NCBI RefSeq assembly: GCF_002246015.1
Contig: NZ_NOLJ01000006.1
Coordinates: 384,144 to 448,143, forward strand
Direction: 5' to 3'
Origin: Nostoc sp. 'Peltigera membranacea cyanobiont' 210A
GTDB lineage: Bacteria; Cyanobacteriota; Cyanobacteriia; Cyanobacteriales; Nostocaceae
Length of the DNA: 64,000 nt
Part shown: positions 53,501-62,249 of the stretch, piece after piece
Position numbering within the stretch: position 1 is the stretch's first letter
Layout: each line of letters opens with the position of its first letter
Translations under genes and position numbers: made by a program
Notes under the pieces: model-generated
What the model saw: only the letters and a program-made list of their open reading frames with translations
Database searches by the model: none
Told to the model about the DNA's origin: nothing

Positions 53501-54781
53501 GTGCTGGATATTAAGCAAATACGGGAAAATCCGCAATTAGTTCAAGAACGATTGAATAGTCGTAATGGTAAATACGACATCGAACCGATATTACTGTTAG
53601 ATCGGCAACAACGGGAACTTGAGGGGACGCGTAGTCAACTCCAAGCCCGGAGCAACGAAATTGGTAAAATAGTCGGGCAGAAGATTAAATCTGGGATTAA
53701 TGCTCAAGACCCAGAAATTCAAGCTTTGCGGGATGAAGGTAACTCTCTCAAAGCGACGTTGAGTCAACTGGAACCCCAAGAAAAAGACCTCAAAGCTGAA
53801 ATTGCTCAACTTGTGTTGGCGCTTCCCAACTTGCCAAGCGACTCTACACCCCTTGGTAAGAATGAGGAAGATAACGTAGAGGTGCGGCGTTGGGGTGATG
53901 AGTACATTCCCCAAAACCCGAATATTCTTCCTCACTGGGAAATTGGCGAAAAGCTGGGTATTCTCAATGTTGAACGAGCTGTAAAAGTTGCCCAAAGTCG
54001 CTTTGTGACATTGATAGGCGCTGGTGCAGCATTGGAGAGGGCATTAATTCAATTTATGCTGAGTCTTCATACTCAAGCTGGGTATGTGGAAGTCAGTCCG
54101 CCGCTGTTAGTGAATACTGAGTCTTTGACGGCGACCGGTCAGTTACCCAAGTTTGCGGAAGAAAGCTTTAAATGTGCTGATGATGACTTATGGCTAATTC
54201 CGACGGCGGAAGTTCCAGTTACCAACCTCTATCGGGGTGAAATTCTCGCTGCTGAGGACTTACCTATTTACCACTGTGCTTTTACTCCCTGTTTTCGCCG
54301 GGAAGCTGGTAGTTATGGACGCGATATGCGGGGATTAATTCGTCTCCATCAATTTAACAAGGTGGAAATGGTGAAGTTTGTCGAACCCAGTACGTCTTTT
54401 GATGAATTGGAGAAATTGGTAGGGAATGCGGAAGCAATTTTACAGGCATTGAAGTTGCCATACAGAGTAGTAAATTTAAGTACTGGAGATTTGGGATTTG
54501 CTTCTACCAAAACTTATGATTTAGAGGTTTGGTTGCCCTCTTCTGGCAAATACCGCGAAATTTCTAGCTGTTCTAATACTATAGATTTCCAGGCACGACG
54601 GGCTGATATTCGCTTCAAAGAGGCGGGTAAGAAAGGAACTCAGTTCGTACATACTCTGAATGGTTCGGGTTTGGCTGTGGGAAGGACGATGGCAGCAATT
54701 TTGGAGAATTATCAACAACCTGATGGGACGGTGAGGATACCGGAAGTCCTGCAACCTTACTTGGGGCGTGAAGTTTTATAA
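53501..54781 (+). CDS. serS: Seryl-tRNA synthetase
   Basis: 426 residues, GTG start (MLDIKQIRENPQLVQERLNS). It charges tRNA-Ser with serine. The N-terminal coiled coil (residues 1-110) that clamps the tRNA is evident, followed by the class II core: motif 2 CFRREAGSYGRDMRGLIRLH (with QFNKVEM) and motif 3 LNGSGLAVGRTMAAILENYQ. The length is standard. Repeats of the CATTAGT type separate it from rseP. Confidence 0.97.
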   Translation: MLDIKQIRENPQLVQERLNSRNGKYDIEPILLLDRQQRELEGTRSQLQARSNEIGKIVGQKIKSGINAQDPEIQALRDEGNSLKATLSQLEPQEKDLKAEIAQLVLALPNLPSDSTPLGKNEEDNVEVRRWGDEYIPQNPNILPHWEIGEKLGILNVERAVKVAQSRFVTLIGAGAALERALIQFMLSLHTQAGYVEVSPPLLVNTESLTATGQLPKFAEESFKCADDDLWLIPTAEVPVTNLYRGEILAAEDLPIYHCAFTPCFRREAGSYGRDMRGLIRLHQFNKVEMVKFVEPSTSFDELEKLVGNAEAILQALKLPYRVVNLSTGDLGFASTKTYDLEVWLPSSGKYREISSCSNTIDFQARRADIRFKEAGKKGTQFVHTLNGSGLAVGRTMAAILENYQQPDGTVRIPEVLQPYLGREVL

Positions 54782-54782
54782 T

Positions 54783-54865
54783 TTGTCATTAGTCATTTGT
54801 CCTTTGTTATTTACCAATGACCAATGCCCAATGACCAATGACTAATACCCAATACCCAATGCCCA
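54783..54865. repeat. CATTAGT/CCAATGA heptamer repeats
   Basis: TTTGTCATTAGTCATTTGTC followed by CCAATGACCAATGCCCAATG and further units. The arms are partly complementary and may fold after serS. Confidence 0.65.
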
Positions 54866-54911
54866 ATTAGAATGGAGATAACTATAGCTTAATATCTTCA
54901 CAATTTACTCT

Positions 54912-56012
54912 ATGTCAGTTTTAGCAGCGATCGCAGTCTTGGCTGTTTTGATCTTGGTACACGAGTTGGGGCATTTTGTTGCAGCACGTTCTCAAGGCAT
55001 TCTCGTTAACCGTTTTTCTTTGGGTTTTGGCCCAGTTCTTTTAAAGTACCAAGGTTCACAAACCGAATATGCTGTCCGCGCCTTTCCCTTGGGCGGCTTT
55101 GTGGGCTTTCCCGATGATGACCCCGATAGCGATGTTCCACCCAATGACCCGAATCTGCTGCGTAACCGTCCAGTTTTAGACCGGGCGATAGTTATCAGTG
55201 CCGGAGTAATCGCAAATTTAATATTTGCCTACTTGGTGTTGGCTCTGCAATTGGGTATTGTCGGCATTCCCAAGGAATTAACCTATAAAGCTGGTGTTGC
55301 TGTACAGCCTGTTAATCAAGAATCTGTTGCCTATCAAGCAGGGATTCGGGAAGGAGATATTATTCTGGCTGTTAACGGTCAAGAACTTCCGGCTTCTGAT
55401 AAATCAACTCCTTTGCTGACAAAAGAAATTCAAACTCATCCCAATCAGCAAATCGAACTGAAAATTCTGCGTGAAAACCAACAACAAACCCTGAAATTAA
55501 CACCAAAACTGGGAGCCGATGGCAAAGGTGTAGTTGGTGTGGCACTTAGTCCAAATGCTACAGCAGTTTATCGCCGTCCAAATAGTCCTTTTGAAATTTT
55601 TGGTCTTGCTGCTAACAGGTTTCAACAATTATTTGTTGGTACACTCAGCGGTTTTGGGCAGTTGATTACCAATTTTCAACAAACTGCTGGACAAGTTTCT
55701 GGGCCAGTTAATATCGTCAAAATAGGCGCGAAATTAGCTGAGGACAATAGCGTAAACTTGTTGTCTTTTGCGGCAATTATCAGCATTAACTTGGCTATTA
55801 TCAACATTTTGCCTTTACCCGCTTTGGATGGCGGACAACTCGCTTTTCTGCTGATTGAAGGTTTGCGCGGTAAGCCTGTACCCGCACGGATTCAAGAAGG
55901 TGTAATGCAAACCGGTTTGGTGTTACTCTTAGGCTTAGGAATTTTTCTGATTGTCAAAGAAACCACTCAATTAACTAGCCAATTGGAGTGGGTACAAAAA
56001 TTGTTCCAGTGA
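54912..56012 (+). CDS. rseP: Site-2 metalloprotease RseP
   Basis: 366 residues. The zinc motif HELGH (residues 17-21) in the first membrane helix and the later LPLPALDGGQLAFLLIEGL (LDG motif) identify a site-2 protease, which cuts membrane-bound regulators within the membrane. A single PDZ domain lies in between (AVQPVNQESVAYQAGIREGD, ILAVNGQEL). The start ATG lies after a heptamer repeat. The stop overlaps the nth start by four bases (GTGA). Confidence 0.95.
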   Translation: MSVLAAIAVLAVLILVHELGHFVAARSQGILVNRFSLGFGPVLLKYQGSQTEYAVRAFPLGGFVGFPDDDPDSDVPPNDPNLLRNRPVLDRAIVISAGVIANLIFAYLVLALQLGIVGIPKELTYKAGVAVQPVNQESVAYQAGIREGDIILAVNGQELPASDKSTPLLTKEIQTHPNQQIELKILRENQQQTLKLTPKLGADGKGVVGVALSPNATAVYRRPNSPFEIFGLAANRFQQLFVGTLSGFGQLITNFQQTAGQVSGPVNIVKIGAKLAEDNSVNLLSFAAIISINLAIINILPLPALDGGQLAFLLIEGLRGKPVPARIQEGVMQTGLVLLLGLGIFLIVKETTQLTSQLEWVQKLFQ

Positions 56013-56677
56013 GCATTACCCGCAAATCGTTATCTAAAAAGCAACGGGCGATAGAAATTTTAGATCGTCTGAAGCGTGTTTATCCAGATGCTACTTGCTC
56101 TTTGAACTACTCAACACCAGTACAATTGTTAGTAGCAACTATTCTCTCAGCGCAATGTACTGATGAGCGAGTGAATAAGGTAACACCAGCTTTATTTGGT
56201 AAGTTTCCTGATGCTGAGAGTTTAGCGATCGCTGACTTGGTAGAATTAGAAAGTTTGGTGCGTTCAACCGGATTTTATCGCAATAAAGCCAAGAACATTC
56301 AAGCCGCCTGTCGGATGATTGTCACTGAGTTTAACTCTGTTGTCCCCAACCAAATGGAGCAATTATTAAAGCTTCCCGGTGTGGCGCGCAAGACAGCAAA
56401 TGTAGTCCTAGCTCATGCTTATGGTATTAATGCTGGCGTGACAGTAGATACTCACGTCAAGCGCCTCAGCGAACGTTTGGGTTTAACTGAACATACAGAC
56501 CCCGTTCGGATTGAGCAAGATTTAATGGGTTTATTGCCTCAGCCTGATTGGGAAAATTGGTCAATTCGGCTGATTTATCACGGTCGTGCTATTTGTAAAG
56601 CCCGCTCTCCCGTCTGCATTGCTTGTGAGCTTGCCGATTTATGTCCTGCTGCAAATCAGCCAGTGGTTGTAGGATAA
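56009..56677 (+). CDS. nth: Endonuclease III
   Basis: 222 residues from the GTG at 56009, which overlaps the rseP stop as GTGA; an in-frame GTG seven codons upstream is possible. It is a DNA glycosylase/AP lyase for oxidised pyrimidines. The helix-hairpin-helix LPGVARKTANVVLAHAYG contains the catalytic Lys, and the catalytic Asp is in VDTHVKRLSERLG. The iron-sulfur loop CKARSPVCIACELADLC has the exact C-x6-C-x2-C-x5-C spacing. SAQCTDERVN is also standard. Confidence 0.96.
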   Translation: MSITRKSLSKKQRAIEILDRLKRVYPDATCSLNYSTPVQLLVATILSAQCTDERVNKVTPALFGKFPDAESLAIADLVELESLVRSTGFYRNKAKNIQAACRMIVTEFNSVVPNQMEQLLKLPGVARKTANVVLAHAYGINAGVTVDTHVKRLSERLGLTEHTDPVRIEQDLMGLLPQPDWENWSIRLIYHGRAICKARSPVCIACELADLCPAANQPVVVG

Positions 56678-56753
56678 GCGACACAAGTAACCCCAGAATT
56701 GATTGAGAGATTGTAGAATGGAAAACGGTGTCTTTAAATAAGTTAGAGAATAT

Positions 56754-57056
56754 ATGGCTAAAAAGAGCATGATTGAGCGCGAGAAAAAGCGCACCAGGTT
56801 GATAGAAAAGTATGCTGACAAGCGGGAAGCTCTTTTGGAAGAGTTCAGAAGTGCAGCATCTCCTTTGGATAAGCTAGAAATCCACCGGAAGATTCAACAG
56901 TTACCCCGGAATAGTGCGCCTACCCGCCACCGCAACCGTTGCTGGTTGACTGGTCGTTCTAGAGGTGTTTACCGCGATTTTGGGTTGTCTCGGAACGTAC
57001 TGCGGGAATGGGCCCATGAAGGTCTTTTACCTGGAGTTGTTAAGTCTAGTTGGTAA
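56754..57056 (+). CDS. rpsN: 30S ribosomal protein S14
   Basis: 100 residues starting [20 protein letters not shown]. This is the long, zinc-independent S14 form: [20 protein letters not shown] followed by [21 protein letters not shown]. It lies about 75 bp after nth and is followed by heptamer repeats that may end the transcript. Confidence 0.97.
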
Positions 57057-57059
57057 TCG

Positions 57060-57131
57060 AGAGTCATTAGTCATTAGTCATTAGTCATTGGTAAAGAACA
57101 AATGACAAAGGACAAATGACAAATGACAAAA
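57060..57131. repeat. CATTAGT heptamer repeats
   Basis: TCATTAGTCATTAGTCATTA in tandem, then the complementary ACAAATGACAAAGGACAAAT. It lies between convergent genes and may act as a terminator on both strands. Confidence 0.7.
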
Positions 57132-57133
57132 TA

Positions 57134-57463
57134 TTATTGACCACAACACTTATCAATTCCCAGACTTTCTAAGAGTAGATCGCTGACGGCGTTGGCGATC
57201 GCAAACTCTCCGTAAAAGCTATTGGAAAAATCATAGGACTGCATCTCTGTGACAATGGCAATTACCAGAGAACCAAGGTCATTTTCTCCTTCCATCCGTT
57301 GACGCACAAAAATCTGTGCGGCTCGTTGGGCAATATTTTGGTTGACTGCTTCGGGGATAAATTCTGTATCTAGCCACCGTTGTAATCGTTCTCGTAACCA
57401 TTCACCTTCGAGTAGGGGGTTTTCGGGCGGTGGTAGGGTGATGGGTGGAATTGGTTGAGTCAT
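57134..57463 (-). CDS. Conserved cyanobacterial protein of unknown function
   Basis: 109 residues, soluble and acidic. After a Pro-rich N-terminus (MTQPIPPITLPPPENPLLEG) comes EWLRERLQRWLDTEFIPEAV and QIFVRQRMEGENDLGSLVIA, ending SLGIDKCCGQ. The helical pattern and ending look conserved among filamentous cyanobacteria, but I know of no function. It converges on rpsN and diverges from aat. Confidence 0.75.
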   Translation of the reverse strand: MTQPIPPITLPPPENPLLEGEWLRERLQRWLDTEFIPEAVNQNIAQRAAQIFVRQRMEGENDLGSLVIAIVTEMQSYDFSNSFYGEFAIANAVSDLLLESLGIDKCCGQ

Positions 57464-57565
57464 TTTTTTTAAACGCAGAGGGACGCGGAGGGAAACGCAG
57501 AGGAACGCTAAGGTTGACTGTTAGCATCAAATCGCGTTTCTCTAGTGTTTTTTTATTATTTATTT

Positions 57566-58141
57566 ATGCAATATGATATCGCCGCTATTGTTGAGGGCTA
57601 TGCACAAGGCTATTTTCTCATGGCTGATGAACGCGATCGCCTGAGTTGGTACGGAAGTCGCGATCGGACTTTTATTCCTTTGGATGAGAGGTTTCGCTAC
57701 CCCAAGTCTTTGCAGCGCGTTCTGAATCAAGAACGGTTTACTGTGGCGATTAATCGAGACTTTCAGGCTGTGGTGGCTGGCTGTGCTGATAGAGAGACAA
57801 CTTGGATTTCACCGGAATTGGAAAAGATTTACTGGCTACTTTACCAGAATGGTTATGCTTATAGTTTTGAAACTTGGCAGGGTGACGAATTAGCCGGGGG
57901 AATTTTAGGGATTGTGATTGGTGGGGCTTTTATTGGCGAGTCGATGTTTTACCGCATTCCCGAAGGCTCAAAGGTGGCGATGGTTAAGTTGGTGGAAAGA
58001 TTGCGTCAGAGGAAATTTGTGTTTTTTGATGCCCAAATGATGAATCCCCATTTGGAAAGGTTTGGCGCTTATCGGGTTGGGGATAAAGAATATCAATCTT
58101 TACTTCAGCAAGCGTTGCAACGTGCTTGTAAGTTAGTCTAA
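57566..58141 (+). CDS. aat: Leucyl/phenylalanyl-tRNA-protein transferase
   Basis: 191 residues from the ATG at 57566; a GTG seven codons upstream is less likely. It adds Leu or Phe to proteins with N-terminal Arg or Lys, marking them for ClpAP/ClpS. Family motifs: AIVEGYAQGYFLMADE, LSWYGSRDRTFIPLDERF, VVAGCADRETTWISPEL, YSFETWQGDELAGGILGIVI, GGAFIGESMFYR, FFDAQMMNPHLERFGAYRV. The length fits the short cyanobacterial form. Confidence 0.92.
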   Translation: MQYDIAAIVEGYAQGYFLMADERDRLSWYGSRDRTFIPLDERFRYPKSLQRVLNQERFTVAINRDFQAVVAGCADRETTWISPELEKIYWLLYQNGYAYSFETWQGDELAGGILGIVIGGAFIGESMFYRIPEGSKVAMVKLVERLRQRKFVFFDAQMMNPHLERFGAYRVGDKEYQSLLQQALQRACKLV

Positions 58142-58219
58142 TTTGAGAAAAAAGCCTCGGATGCGATTGTTACTCATGTAGTAATGGCGGGAATGAAGGT
58201 ATTGCCATATAAAAATGTT

Positions 58220-59587
58220 TTAATCATTACAATAGCGATCGCGCCCGTTTTGTTTGGCATGGTACAGTGCTTTATCTGCTGAGGCAATGAGTGTATCTGG
58301 CTTGATATTCCAAATGGGTATGCGAGAGGTAATTCCTAAACTAACGGTGATGATATTCTTGACATCAGACTGTACATGAGGAATAGCCAGAGCATGAATT
58401 GCTTGCTGAATACTTTGGGCTACTTTAATCGCTCCCTCTAAGTCAGTATTAGGCAAGAGTACCAAAAATTCTTCTCCACCGTAACGCGCCACTAAATCGG
58501 CAGGACGATTAATTGTCTTTTGCACTGTTTGCGCTATCCTCATTAGACAATTATCGCCTGCAAGATGACCATAGTAATCGTTGTAAAGTTTGAATTTATC
58601 AACGTCAAACATAATCAGTGACAGGGGTTGTTGTTCTCGTGCAAGGCGTTTCCATTCTGCTTTTAATCGTGCATCAAAGCAACGACGGTTAGCCACCTGA
58701 GTCAAGCCATCTAAATTTGCCAGTTGTTCTAGTTTCTGATTTGCATCTTGGAGAGCCAATTCAATTTGTTTACGTCCAGTAATGTCGCGTATGGTAATAG
58801 CAAAACCATCACCTAGTTTGACTGCGACAAAGTGATACCAGCAAGAATTGCCTAATGGATGGTAAAAATCCCGTTTTAAAGCTTCCCCCGTTTCAACAAG
58901 ATTAACAAAGTGATTAAAGAGTTCTGGTTCTAGATGGGCTAAGAGTTTTTTGAGTACTAATTTGCCAATCATCTCTTCACATTTGCTTCCGAAGGCTCTA
59001 GCAATGACAGAGTTCACAACTAAGCAACGGAAATCTTCGATGTCCCCGGTTGTAGAGTTGCGGACAGCTTGCATAGCGGCAATACCATCCAGTGAACTAT
59101 TCAAAATACTGGCTAGCATTGCCCTGGACTGATACAGTATCTCTTCTGTTTCCTTACGCTTAATATTTTCTTGTTCTAGAAGCCGTTGCTGGCGTTGAAT
59201 GGTTAACTGATTTTCTAGGCGCGCTACAACTTCTTCCATCTGAAAGGGTTTGGTGATGTAATCTATGCCCCCTGACTCAAAGGCTATCACTTTATCGAAA
59301 ACATCATCTAAAGCACTAATAAAAATAACAGGAATGGTGCGTAGAACTTCATCTGCTTTCAGAATTCTACAAACTTGATAGCCATCCATTTCTGGCATCT
59401 TGATATCTAAAAGAATGATATCTGGTTGCTTCGCCTTTACTGTTTTTAGTGCCATCCGCCCACTTGTGACGCTGCGAACAGTGTAGCCGAGTTTGACCAG
59501 AAAATCACTTAATAAATGTAAATTCTTGGGACTGTCGTCTACTAAGAGAATATTACCTTTATTTTCTTTATCAGAATCAAGATTCAT
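58220..59587 (-). CDS. REC-PAS-GGDEF diguanylate cyclase
   Basis: 455 residues. The receiver (about 12-130) has VDDSPKNLHLLSDFLV, the Asp in DIILLDIKMPEMDGY and the Lys in YITKPF. A PAS-like domain (about 155-270, SILNSSLDGIAAMQAVRNST) leads to the GGDEF domain (about 290-450) with RYGGEEFLVLLPN: an active-type GGEEF with the inhibitory site RPAD exactly five residues upstream. It therefore should make cyclic di-GMP when its receiver is phosphorylated, with product inhibition. Its start overlaps the upstream kinase stop by 11 bases, which makes that kinase the obvious phosphodonor. Confidence 0.94.
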   Translation of the reverse strand: MNLDSDKENKGNILLVDDSPKNLHLLSDFLVKLGYTVRSVTSGRMALKTVKAKQPDIILLDIKMPEMDGYQVCRILKADEVLRTIPVIFISALDDVFDKVIAFESGGIDYITKPFQMEEVVARLENQLTIQRQQRLLEQENIKRKETEEILYQSRAMLASILNSSLDGIAAMQAVRNSTTGDIEDFRCLVVNSVIARAFGSKCEEMIGKLVLKKLLAHLEPELFNHFVNLVETGEALKRDFYHPLGNSCWYHFVAVKLGDGFAITIRDITGRKQIELALQDANQKLEQLANLDGLTQVANRRCFDARLKAEWKRLAREQQPLSLIMFDVDKFKLYNDYYGHLAGDNCLMRIAQTVQKTINRPADLVARYGGEEFLVLLPNTDLEGAIKVAQSIQQAIHALAIPHVQSDVKNIITVSLGITSRIPIWNIKPDTLIASADKALYHAKQNGRDRYCND

Positions 59588-62240
59588 TGCTTCTCAGGGG
59601 TTCGGCTAAATCAACCAATTCCTCAAATTCAAATTGACGAGCAAGTTTTGTTAAAGATTGAATTAAAAATGTTTCTGTTTGGGGAATATCTCTAATTAAT
59701 TCTATGACATGATTAGTATTTGCTTCTAATGCAGCTTCATAGAATTGATTAATCCATTCTTGAGACATACAAATTAGATTGTTAGATGTTAAAGGATTTT
59801 TTTCTGTATATTCCAAATTTGAATAATTATTTTCAGCAAATATATATTTGACACCAAGATGTTTGGCTAGTGTGTCAAAAATTGTATGTTCTGCAAAAGG
59901 TTTGCGGAGAAAGTCATCACATCCGGCTGAAAGGACGATCGCTTTTTCTTCTTCTAAAACACTTGCCGTCAGAGCAATTATAGCTGTAGCATTCCCCTTG
60001 GTAGTGGACTTGATATATTTTGTGGCTTCGTAACCGTCCATGACAGGCATTCGCATATCCATCCAAATCAGGTGGGGTTCCCATTCATTCCAAATAGCGA
60101 TCGCTTCTTTGCCATTACTAGCTTCTTTCATCTCAAACCCTAACGGTTGTAAAAGTTTAATTAATAATTGGCGATTAATAGGTTTATCATCTACTATTAA
60201 TAGTTTATATATAGGTTGTCCTGGTGCAACTTCTAGTACTTTTGGATGTACTTCTAAAGTATTTATATTGGTTGGTTGACCTAATTTTGCTTGGATATAA
60301 AATTGAAAAGTTGTCCCGACTCCTAATTTACTTTCAACAGAAATATCTCCTCCCATTAACTGAATAAACTTGTGACTAATTGCTAAACCTAAACCTGTTC
60401 CTTCGTGGGATTCTTTTCCAGCTTGTGCTTGAGAAAAAGCATTAAATAGTTTGGGTAATTCTGCGGCTGCAATCCCCACTCCTGTATCACAGACTTTAAA
60501 ATCAAGAGTTAAAATATCTATGATTTCTTCACTAATATTATTTACTGTTAAACTAACTGTTCCTTTTTGAGTAAACTTAATGGCATTACCAATCAAATTA
60601 ATTAATACTTGCCGGAGTTTTAACTCATCTGTGCAAATATAACATGGAACATTTTCACTACGTTGAAATATTAAATTTAAGCCTTGATTACTTGCCTGTA
60701 AATGTAGCATATCTTCTAAGTCATCTAGCAAGCGATACAGGTCAAAGTCTCTAGGGTTAAGAGTAGTTTGACCCGCTTCTATTTTTGATAAATCGAGAAT
60801 ATTATTGATGAGCGTTAATAAATAATCACCACTATGATAAATGATCCCGGCATTTTCATAATGCTCGGCAGGCAAGTTGTTAGCGCGTAACATTAATTGA
60901 GAAAAACCTAGAACAGCATTGAGGGGCGATCGCAACTCATGACTCATATTCGCAATAAATAAACTTTTAGCTTGATTTGCTACTTCGGCTTTTTCTTTAG
61001 CAATGGCTAACTCTGCTGTTCTCTCCTGTACCCGTTGTTCCAAAGTTTCCAAAGATGTTTGTAACTGAAGTGCCATGTTGTTAAACGATTTTGCCAGTTG
61101 ACCTATTTCGTCTTTTGATTTATTTTTGGCGCGGATATCTAAGTTACCTGCGGTAAACTGGAAAACTATATTGGTAAGGTGAATTATTGGCTTTGTTAGC
61201 AGTTGCCCAATGGCAAAAGCGATGATTGTCACTACTCCAGCGATAAATGCAAATAGAAAAATTGTATCACGAATTTGCTTTTCTACAGGTGCTAGGGCAA
61301 CGGCAAGGGGTCGTGCAAACAACACAGACCAAGGTTTATATTGCAAACGAGCGATCGCAATTAGATTAACCTGATTACCTGTTGCTTCCAAGGATGCAAT
61401 TAAATACGACTGTTTATTATCCAATGCTTGTTTAAGTTTTGACTCATTAGTTGCCAATTCTTTGAGAGAAGAATTAGGCAAACGACCTTCCAATTGCAGT
61501 TGAGTTACAACATCATCAGGCAGAGGCACAATTGATTTAAAAAGCAGTTCTGGTGCAGTACTATGTGCCAGATAAATATTATTGTCATCTAAAAGAATCG
61601 CAAAAGATTTTGCCCCAGCCCGTTCGGTTTGTCGAGTTACTAACTGCTGAACAACAGTAGCATTATATGAAACACGCAATATACCCAATATATCTCCCTT
61701 GGCATTGCGAACCGGACTGCTAAAAAATAGGGTAATAAGATCGGGAATTGTCGGCGATCGCTTCATGCTAGAAACAAAGGAGAAACCAGTTTGTAGCGGT
61801 TTTTTAAAATAATTTTGAACTGATTCATCTTTGCCAATATTCAGTGTACGTGTATCCAATACATTTTTACCGTTTAAGTCGAGCAAAGCATAAGAGAGAA
61901 TATTGATCATATCTTTGCGACTGAGACGGATTAATGTTTCTGTCGCCAATTGCATTTCGGGGCTGTCGTCTCGTTGTTTTGGAGTTAGGCTGAGGTAGCG
62001 TGTCAAACCTGGTAAAATCGCCTCTACGCGCACGGCATTGAGATTTCCATCAATAAAGGCATCTATTCTGTTAGCGGTTTCGTTAGCCGCCGCAGATAGG
62101 GCTTGTCGGGCGTTGTCAGTTAGTGCTTTTTCGGTTGTCTGTTTGTTGACAAATGCCAATAACAGCAACGGAATCAAAGCAACAACGAGAAACGAGGCGA
62201 TTAACTTTGTACGGATGCCACCCAAAAAGGAGTGCTGCAT
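59577..62240 (-). CDS. Cache-HAMP hybrid histidine kinase
   Basis: 887 residues. Two membrane helices (about 13-30 and 328-350) bracket a periplasmic double-Cache domain (roughly 35-320) that should bind a small ligand. A HAMP domain (about 350-402), coiled coil, then transmitter with His in FIANMSHELRSPLNAVLGFS, ATPase motifs DTGVGI and GTGLGLAIS, and a receiver with IVDDKPINRQLL and MDMRMPVMDGY. The final 80-residue helical tail (WINQFYEAALEANTNHVIEL) resembles the tail of the ethylene-type kinase at 8421. It follows a substrate-binding lipoprotein gene by nine bases, and its stop overlaps the cyclase gene. Confidence 0.94.
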   Translation of the reverse strand: MQHSFLGGIRTKLIASFLVVALIPLLLLAFVNKQTTEKALTDNARQALSAAANETANRIDAFIDGNLNAVRVEAILPGLTRYLSLTPKQRDDSPEMQLATETLIRLSRKDMINILSYALLDLNGKNVLDTRTLNIGKDESVQNYFKKPLQTGFSFVSSMKRSPTIPDLITLFFSSPVRNAKGDILGILRVSYNATVVQQLVTRQTERAGAKSFAILLDDNNIYLAHSTAPELLFKSIVPLPDDVVTQLQLEGRLPNSSLKELATNESKLKQALDNKQSYLIASLEATGNQVNLIAIARLQYKPWSVLFARPLAVALAPVEKQIRDTIFLFAFIAGVVTIIAFAIGQLLTKPIIHLTNIVFQFTAGNLDIRAKNKSKDEIGQLAKSFNNMALQLQTSLETLEQRVQERTAELAIAKEKAEVANQAKSLFIANMSHELRSPLNAVLGFSQLMLRANNLPAEHYENAGIIYHSGDYLLTLINNILDLSKIEAGQTTLNPRDFDLYRLLDDLEDMLHLQASNQGLNLIFQRSENVPCYICTDELKLRQVLINLIGNAIKFTQKGTVSLTVNNISEEIIDILTLDFKVCDTGVGIAAAELPKLFNAFSQAQAGKESHEGTGLGLAISHKFIQLMGGDISVESKLGVGTTFQFYIQAKLGQPTNINTLEVHPKVLEVAPGQPIYKLLIVDDKPINRQLLIKLLQPLGFEMKEASNGKEAIAIWNEWEPHLIWMDMRMPVMDGYEATKYIKSTTKGNATAIIALTASVLEEEKAIVLSAGCDDFLRKPFAEHTIFDTLAKHLGVKYIFAENNYSNLEYTEKNPLTSNNLICMSQEWINQFYEAALEANTNHVIELIRDIPQTETFLIQSLTKLARQFEFEELVDLAEPLRSNES

Positions 62241-62249
62241 AACTTCAAA

